This document shows positions 59,500 to 64,000 of a stretch of 64,000 nucleotides of DNA, one piece after another. Every line of letters begins with the position of its first letter. Position 1 is the first letter of the stretch. Position numbers and translations under genes: made by a program. The stretch is from the NCBI RefSeq assembly GCF_003937945.1, contig NZ_RSEC01000061.1, positions 434,001-498,000 on the forward strand, written 5' to 3'. Source of the DNA: Amycolatopsis eburnea. Lineage in GTDB: Bacteria > Actinomycetota > Actinomycetes > Mycobacteriales > Pseudonocardiaceae. Below the pieces are notes generated by a model that did no database searches, was not told the DNA's origin, and saw only the letters and a list, made by a program, of their open reading frames with translations.

Positions 59500-60270
59500 A
59501 TGCCCGGCACCCTCGGCGTGATCGCGACCGGCACGACCGCGTCCGGACCGCTGCTGCACGGCCTCCGCGTGGCCGCCCGCGAGCAGGGGTATGCGCTGAA
59601 CGTCTTCAGCGTCCCGGGTCCCGGCGACGCGGCGGTGTCGGCCGCGGTGGCGGGGCTGCGGCTGCAGGGCGTGGCGGGGATCGTCGTGCTCGACGGGAGC
59701 CTGGTCCCGGACCGCGCCCCGATCCCGCTCGTCCCGGCCGCCTTGACCGACCAGTACGCGGGCGCGCGCCGCGCCACCGAGCACCTGTTGGAGCTCGGCC
59801 ACCTGACGGTCTGGCACCTCGGCGGCCCGGAAGACGGCCCGGCGGCCCGTGCCCGCGAACGCGGCTGGCGCGAAACACTGGAGCGCCACGGCGCCGAGGT
59901 TCCCCCGGTGGTCCGCGGCGACTGGACGGCACGGTCCGGCTACCGCGCGGGCCAGTCCCTGGCCGCCGAACCCGGCGTGCAGGCGGTGTTCTCGGCCAAC
60001 GACCACATGGCACTGGGGTTGCTCGCGGCGTTCACCGAAGCGGGCGTGCGAGTCCCTCGTGACGCCCACGTGGTCGGCTTCGACGACGTCCCCGAGGCGG
60101 CGTACTTCGCCCCGCCGCTGACGACCGTCCGGCAGGATTTCGTGGCGGCGGGCCGCCAGACGCTGGCTGCTTTGGTGGCCCGGATCGAGGGTGTCGCGGC
60201 TCCGGTGCGGGGGACGGTCGAGGGGGAGCTGGTGGTGCGGGAGAGCAGCCGCTGCCTGCGGGCGGGCTAG
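59500..60270 (+). CDS. LacI-type effector-domain protein lacking the DNA-binding domain
   Basis: Protein of 256 residues that begins GTLGVIATG, exactly where the effector domain of LacI proteins follows the hinge, and continues TEHLLELGHLTVWHLGGPED, VFSANDHMALGLL, GFDDVPEAAYF and TTVRQDF like its paralogues at 28270 and 39788. No HTH or hinge is encoded in frame upstream; the preceding DNA is the DUF1996 promoter and the operator. The first ~70 residues are shorter than those of the paralogues (less of the DNA-proximal lobe). It could be a remnant, or a sugar-responsive partner or decoy for the arabinose repressor. The reading frame is intact to the end. Confidence 0.78.
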   Translation: MPGTLGVIATGTTASGPLLHGLRVAAREQGYALNVFSVPGPGDAAVSAAVAGLRLQGVAGIVVLDGSLVPDRAPIPLVPAALTDQYAGARRATEHLLELGHLTVWHLGGPEDGPAARARERGWRETLERHGAEVPPVVRGDWTARSGYRAGQSLAAEPGVQAVFSANDHMALGLLAAFTEAGVRVPRDAHVVGFDDVPEAAYFAPPLTTVRQDFVAAGRQTLAALVARIEGVAAPVRGTVEGELVVRESSRCLRAG

Positions 60271-60435
60271 TGTCGTGCGTCCGAGGTTCGTTGACAGCGG
60301 CCCACTGATGCGCCCCAATGTGGCGTTGGTTGCGTTGGACGCACCGAACGCCACATTGGGTGCGTTGGACGCACCGAACGCCACATTGGGGCGCTCGTTC
60401 CGAACGTGGAAGGCAACTTGCGACGCGCGACACTA
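60268..60435. repeat. Structured intergenic element with nested inverted and tandem repeats
   Basis: Outer arms TAGTGTCGTGCGTC (60268-60281) and GACGCGCGACACTA (60422-60435) pair at 13 of 14 positions and include both flanking stop codons. Inside, CGCCCCAATGTGGCGTT (60311-60327) pairs with AACGCCACATTGGGGCG (60377-60393), and a 30-base unit beginning TGCGTTGGACGCACC is repeated exactly twice (60331-60360, 60361-60390). Between convergent genes, so terminator-like. Confidence 0.85.
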
Positions 60436-62382
60436 GAGCGTGAGCCGGTCGCCCAGTTCGCGGATGTGGCCGGGGTTCCCGCAGGCCAGGTCCAGCTGAC
60501 GGCGCCGTTCCGCGACGAACGCCCGCCCCAGCCCGGTCCGGTCCGAAGTGGACATCGCCCGCCGCAGGTCGTTCAGCAGTCCGCGTTCCTCGCCGCGCAC
60601 GTGCGCGTCCACGACGTTTTCCAGCTGCGGCAACGCCTTCTCGAAGTCCTCGCTCTCCAGGACGGCCAGAAGGTCTTCGGCGAACGGGATCCCCGGCGAG
60701 TCCGGGCGGACGATGCGCTCGGTCGCCGTCGCGTGGGCGACCAGCAACGCCGCCAGCTCCGCCACCAGTGCCTCGCGGTCGGCTTCGGTGTTGCGGAGGT
60801 CGCGCAGCAGCTGCTCGAAGCGGCGGTGGTCGGCCAGCAGCACCTCGACCAGGTCGGACCCGGGTGCGGCGGCGACCGGGCCCGGGCGCATCCAGCCGAA
60901 CGTCAGCTCCACCGCCTGGCGCCAGTGGCCGTACTCCGACGCGCGGCGGGCCGGGTCCATCGCCGGGAGCCACTGGCCGGCGCGGTGCCAGTTGCGGCGC
61001 AGGCCCTCCAGGTCCGGCCAGTACCCGACGGACAGCCCGGCCGCGTAGGCCGCGCCGAGGGACACCGTCTCCGCCACCATCGGGCGGACCACCGGGACGT
61101 CGAGGACGTCGGCGATGAACTGCATCAGCAGGTTGTCGGCGGTCATCCCACCGTCGACCTTCAGCGACGAGAGCGCCAGCCCGGAGTCCGCGTTCATCGC
61201 GTCGACGACCTCGCGGGTCTGCCAGCCGGTCGCCTCCAGCACCGCGCGCGCCAGGTGGCCCTTCGTGATGTACGACGTCAGGCCGGCGATCACGCCGCGG
61301 GCCTCGCTGTGCCAGTGCGGGGCGAACAGCCCGGAGAACGCGGGCACGATGTAGCAGCCGCCGTTGTCCTCGACCGTGCGGGCGAGGGTCTCGATCTCGG
61401 GCGCGCTGCCGATCAGCTCCAGGCCGTCGCGGAACCACTGCACCAGCGACCCGGTGACGGCGATCGAGCCTTCGAGGGCGTACACCGCGGGCTCGTCGCC
61501 GATCTTGAAGCCGACTGTGGTGAGCATGCCGTGGGTGGACAGCACCGGCGTCGGACCGGTGTTGAGCAGCAGGAAGCTGCCGGTGCCGTAGGTGCACTTC
61601 GCCTCGCCGGGCGCGAAGCACGTCTGGCCGAACAGCGCGGCCTGCTGGTCGCCCAGCGCCGCCGCGATGCGGATGCCGGGAACCACGCGCGAAGTGGTGC
61701 CGTAGACCTCGGTGGAGGACCGGATCTCCGGCAGCATCGCGCGCGGGACGTCGAAGAAGTCGAGCAGCTCGTCGTCCCAGCTGAGCGTGCGCAGGTTCAT
61801 CAGCATGGTGCGCGAGGCGTTCGTGACGTCGGTGACGTGCACGCCGCCCTCGGCGCCGCCGGTGAGGTTCCAGATCAGCCAGCTCTCGATGGTCCCGAAG
61901 AGGACGTCGCCGCGCTCGGCGCGCTCGCGCAGGCCGGGGGTGCGGTCGAGCAGCCAGCGGACGCGCGGCGCGGAGAAGTACGTCGCCAGCGGCAGCCCGC
62001 ACAGCTGCCGCACGCGGTCGGCGCCGGGCTCGCGGGCGAGCTGTTCGAGCATGGCGTCGGTGCGGGTGTCCTGCCAGACGATGGCCCGCCCGACCGGGTT
62101 GCCGGTCCGCCGGTCCCACAGCACGGTGGTCTCGCGCTGGTTGGCGATCCCGAGCCCGACGACCTGCTCCGCGCTCGCCCCGGCGTCGGCCAGTGCCTGC
62201 GGCACGATCCGGGAGACGTTCCGCCAGATCTCGACGGCGTCGTGCTCGACCCACCCGGGGCGCGGGAAGTGCTGCTGGTGTTCGCGCTGCACGACCGAGA
62301 CGAGCCGGCCGCGGGCGTCGAACAGGATGCACCGGGTGGAGGTGGTGCCCTGGTCGATGGACATCACGTACCGCTGGACCAC
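60433..62382 (-). CDS. glpK: Glycerol kinase with C-terminal hemerythrin-like domain
   Basis: Protein of 649 residues, about 150 longer than standard GlpK. Residues 1 to about 505 are a full FGGY glycerol kinase: SIDQGTTSTRCILFD, GWVEHDAVEIW, GLGIANQRETTVLWD, ALGDQQAALFGQ and KVDGGMTADNLLMQF. Residues about 508-645 show the hemerythrin HHE pattern: LADHRRFEQLL, LVAHATATER and DAHVRGEERGLL; the central histidine typical of such domains seems absent. GTG 62382 follows GGAGG. It makes sn-glycerol 3-phosphate. The gene follows the IclR regulator by 13 bases and is divergent from GlpF. The added domain may sense redox or oxygen (inference). Confidence 0.88.
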   Translation of the reverse strand: MVQRYVMSIDQGTTSTRCILFDARGRLVSVVQREHQQHFPRPGWVEHDAVEIWRNVSRIVPQALADAGASAEQVVGLGIANQRETTVLWDRRTGNPVGRAIVWQDTRTDAMLEQLAREPGADRVRQLCGLPLATYFSAPRVRWLLDRTPGLRERAERGDVLFGTIESWLIWNLTGGAEGGVHVTDVTNASRTMLMNLRTLSWDDELLDFFDVPRAMLPEIRSSTEVYGTTSRVVPGIRIAAALGDQQAALFGQTCFAPGEAKCTYGTGSFLLLNTGPTPVLSTHGMLTTVGFKIGDEPAVYALEGSIAVTGSLVQWFRDGLELIGSAPEIETLARTVEDNGGCYIVPAFSGLFAPHWHSEARGVIAGLTSYITKGHLARAVLEATGWQTREVVDAMNADSGLALSSLKVDGGMTADNLLMQFIADVLDVPVVRPMVAETVSLGAAYAAGLSVGYWPDLEGLRRNWHRAGQWLPAMDPARRASEYGHWRQAVELTFGWMRPGPVAAAPGSDLVEVLLADHRRFEQLLRDLRNTEADREALVAELAALLVAHATATERIVRPDSPGIPFAEDLLAVLESEDFEKALPQLENVVDAHVRGEERGLLNDLRRAMSTSDRTGLGRAFVAERRRQLDLACGNPGHIRELGDRLTL

Positions 62383-62395
62383 GTGCTCACCTCCT

Positions 62396-63148
62396 TCACC
62401 ACCGGGACGCGCCCAGGTCCCGCGACACCGCACGCGCCGCGTCGCGGACGTGGCCCAGCAGCCGCGGGCTCGGGCTGCCGTCCGGCTCGCAGATCCGCTC
62501 CACCGCGCCGGTCACCCCGATCGCGCCGACCACGATGCCGCCGTGGCCGCGGATCGGGGCCGCGATACCGGCCTCGCCGGAGATCATCTCGCCGTTCTCC
62601 GCCGCCCAGCCCGCCTCACGTACCTTCGCACACGCGCGCTTGATCGCCGTCTGGGTGACCAGCGTGCGGCGCGTGTACGGCTCCGGGTCCGCCTTCAGCG
62701 TCGTGTCGTAGGCCAGCAGCACCTTGCCCAGCGCCGTCGCGTGCAGCGGCAGCAGCGTGCCGACGTCGAGGGTCTGCAGGCTGTCGTCCGGGCGGAACAC
62801 GTGGTGCACCACCAGCACCCGGCCCTCCAGCGGCGCGCCGATCCGGACGGCCTCGCCGCTGCGCGCCGCCAGCGCGTCCGCCCAGTTGATCGCCCGCGAC
62901 CGCAGCTCGTTGACGTCGAGGTAGCTCGTGCCCAGGTGCAGCAGCGCCGCGCCGAGCTGGTACTTGCCCGTGTCGCGGTCCTGCTCGACGAACCCGACGC
63001 CCTGCAGCGTCCGCAGGATCCCGTGCGCCGTGCCCTTCGCCAGCTCCAGCGACTCCGCGATCTCGCCGACGCCCAGGCGGCCCGAACCGCGCGCCAGCAA
63101 CCGCAGGATCGCGGCGGCGCGCTCGATGGACTGGATCGGACCGGGCAC
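62396..63148 (-). CDS. IclR family regulator of glycerol genes (GylR-like)
   Basis: Regulator of 250 residues. Winged helix about 5-65 (IQSIERAAAILRLLARG, then LGVGEIAESLELAKGTAHGILRTL), effector domain about 75-245 (LPLHATALGKVLLAYD and GIVVGAIGVTGAVER). GylR in Streptomyces is an IclR-type repressor next to glycerol genes, and this gene stands directly before glpK and divergent from glpF, so the same role is expected. GTG 63148 is the start. Two palindromic sites lie just upstream. Confidence 0.87.
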   Translation of the reverse strand: MPGPIQSIERAAAILRLLARGSGRLGVGEIAESLELAKGTAHGILRTLQGVGFVEQDRDTGKYQLGAALLHLGTSYLDVNELRSRAINWADALAARSGEAVRIGAPLEGRVLVVHHVFRPDDSLQTLDVGTLLPLHATALGKVLLAYDTTLKADPEPYTRRTLVTQTAIKRACAKVREAGWAAENGEMISGEAGIAAPIRGHGGIVVGAIGVTGAVERICEPDGSPSPRLLGHVRDAARAVSRDLGASRW

Positions 63149-63176
63149 GGCGCGACCTTAACCTGACCGGCCCCGA

Positions 63177-63221
63177 TTCGACAATGTCGAACATCCACAT
63201 CGGCCGTTCGACAATGCCGAC
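63177..63221. promoter_or_regulatory. Paired IclR operators between regulator and glpF
   Basis: TTCGACAATGTCGAA (63177-63191, perfect palindrome) and TTCGACAATGCCGAC (63207-63221), 30 bases apart, centred between the divergent starts 63148 and 63303. Confidence 0.7.
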
Positions 63222-63302
63222 CGCCGTGCGTTGACCACCCCGAAACCCGAACTTAACTTTCATCCACCAGTAGGGGGACAAGGTCCTTTGTGGAGGAAAG
63301 CA

Positions 63303-64000
63303 ATGGTGCGAAACCTCAAGGCCCGCGGGCTCGGCGGCGAGATGGCCGCCGAGTTCGTGGGAACGATGATCCTCATCCTGTTCGGGTGCGGGGTGGTGGC
63401 GCAGGTCGCCGCCGCGGGCATCGGGGACCACGACAGCATCGCCTGGGCCTGGGGGCTCGGCGTCACGCTCGGTGTTTACGTCGCTTCGCGGATCAGCGGC
63501 GCGCACCTGAACCCGGCCGTGACCATCGCGCTCGCGGTGTTCAAGGGCTTCGAGTGGCGCAAGGTCGCCCCCTACGCCCTCGCGCAGACCGCCGGTGCGT
63601 TCCTCGCCGCGATGCTGGTGCGCTGGAACTACACCGAGGTGCTCAACGCCAAGGACCCCGGCCTCACGATCAAGACCCAGGGCGTCTTCTCCACCCTGCC
63701 GGGCAACGGCACGCTCCCGGTCGGCGACTGGGGCGCCTTCCGCGACCAGATCATCGGCACCGCGATCCTGCTGATCGTCCTGTTCGCCATCACCGACCTG
63801 CGCAACACCTCGCCGGGCGCGAACCTCGCCCCGGTCGTCGTCGGCTTCCTCGTCGTCGCCATCGGCATGGCCTGGGGCACCAACGCCGGCTACGCGATCA
63901 ACCCCGCCCGCGACTTCGGCCCGCGCCTGGCGTCCTGGCTGACCGGCTACGACACGGCGTGGTCCGACCAGTACGGCTTCCCCTACTGGTGGATCCCGAT
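63303..64000 (+). CDS. glpF: Glycerol facilitator, MIP/aquaporin family (3' end outside window)
   Basis: Membrane channel passing glycerol. The first 232 codons are visible. Both NPA boxes are present: SGAHLNPAVTIAL and GYAINPARDFGPR; the Asp after NPAR is the glycerol-channel hallmark. Six helices are expected, five of them in view. GGAGG precedes ATG 63303. It is divergent from the IclR-glpK operon with paired operators between, so the three genes form one glycerol module. Confidence 0.92.
   Translation, partial: MVRNLKARGLGGEMAAEFVGTMILILFGCGVVAQVAAAGIGDHDSIAWAWGLGVTLGVYVASRISGAHLNPAVTIALAVFKGFEWRKVAPYALAQTAGAFLAAMLVRWNYTEVLNAKDPGLTIKTQGVFSTLPGNGTLPVGDWGAFRDQIIGTAILLIVLFAITDLRNTSPGANLAPVVVGFLVVAIGMAWGTNAGYAINPARDFGPRLASWLTGYDTAWSDQYGFPYWWIP

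Noticed and set aside
60331..60390. Exact 30-base tandem repeat, considered as CRISPR
   Set aside because: The copies are directly adjacent with no spacer, and they form part of a palindromic intergenic element.
1..64000. Search for tRNA, rRNA, transposase, integrase or prophage genes
   Set aside because: No cloverleaf-like tRNA, rRNA block or mobile-element protein was recognised, so none is reported; a covariance-model scan could still find small RNAs.

Overview
The window is very GC-rich, densely coded DNA with many GTG starts, ATGA start/stop overlaps, Tat- and Sec-exported carbohydrate enzymes, LacI/IclR/ECF regulators and long intergenic palindromes. It looks like a chromosomal stretch of a soil actinomycete. 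The style (secreted hydrolases, DUF1996 proteins, recurring intergenic palindromes) fits Pseudonocardiaceae such as Amycolatopsis, but that placement is an inference. No rRNA, tRNA, CRISPR array, transposase or phage gene was seen.

Layout. 1-3.1 kb: the end of a sugar ABC importer operon (two MalF/MalG-type permeases) followed by a GH3 beta-N-acetylhexosaminidase, resembling the dasBC-dasD order of Streptomyces. 3.2-4.4 kb: a secreted SH3/NlpC-like protein whose start lies in a long inverted repeat, then a terminator and a ~110-bp tandem repeat. 4.4-6.3 kb: an ArsR-type regulator divergent from an MFS exporter gene broken by a one-base frameshift. 6.2-10.7 kb: a minus-strand operon that looks like an undescribed RiPP system. 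It starts with a 44-residue peptide holding five perfect VVHNRA repeats, followed by an intercistronic hairpin, a YcaO protein with an N-terminal leader-binding-like domain, an MFS exporter, a GNAT acetyltransferase and an MmcQ/YjbR protein. 11-12.5 kb: a secreted DUF1996 protein. 12.8-17.6 kb: HMG-CoA-lyase-like enzyme, CaiB/BaiF CoA transferase, IclR regulator and MFS transporter, probably a catabolic module for an organic acid. 17.5-22.2 kb: a small kinase, a ShbA/SigD-like sigma factor, and a PPOX protein with a DevS/DevR-like two-component pair. 22.2-25.5 kb: FAD oxidoreductase, GTP cyclohydrolase I, an HTH regulator and a TauE permease. 25.6-39.5 kb: an ECF sigma/CU044_5270 pair, a penicillin-binding serine hydrolase, a LacI paralogue, membrane transporters, an SDR, a CBM2/beta-helix protein, a Tat-exported phospholipase C, a GH16 glucanase, a D,D-carboxypeptidase and an EEP phosphatase.

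39.7-57 kb: a complete L-arabinose locus. A LacI repressor is followed by a YtfQRT/YjfF-type furanose importer, a three-LamG GH51 arabinofuranosidase, araB-araD-araA and a ChvE/MmsA/MmsB-type importer. Matching TGTTAnCGCTAACA-like operators lie before the repressor, the first importer and the arabinofuranosidase, and again before a LacI-like protein at 59.5 kb that has lost its DNA-binding domain. 57-60 kb: a GH12 glucanase and a second DUF1996 protein, paralogous to the first. 60.4-64 kb: a glycerol module (IclR regulator, glycerol kinase carrying a hemerythrin-like C-terminal domain, and a divergent GlpF aquaglyceroporin cut by the window edge).

The observations judged most worth following are the repeat-peptide/YcaO operon, the glycerol kinase-hemerythrin fusion, the HTH-less LacI under a LacI operator, and the long inverted repeat that would bury the start of the SH3/NlpC gene.
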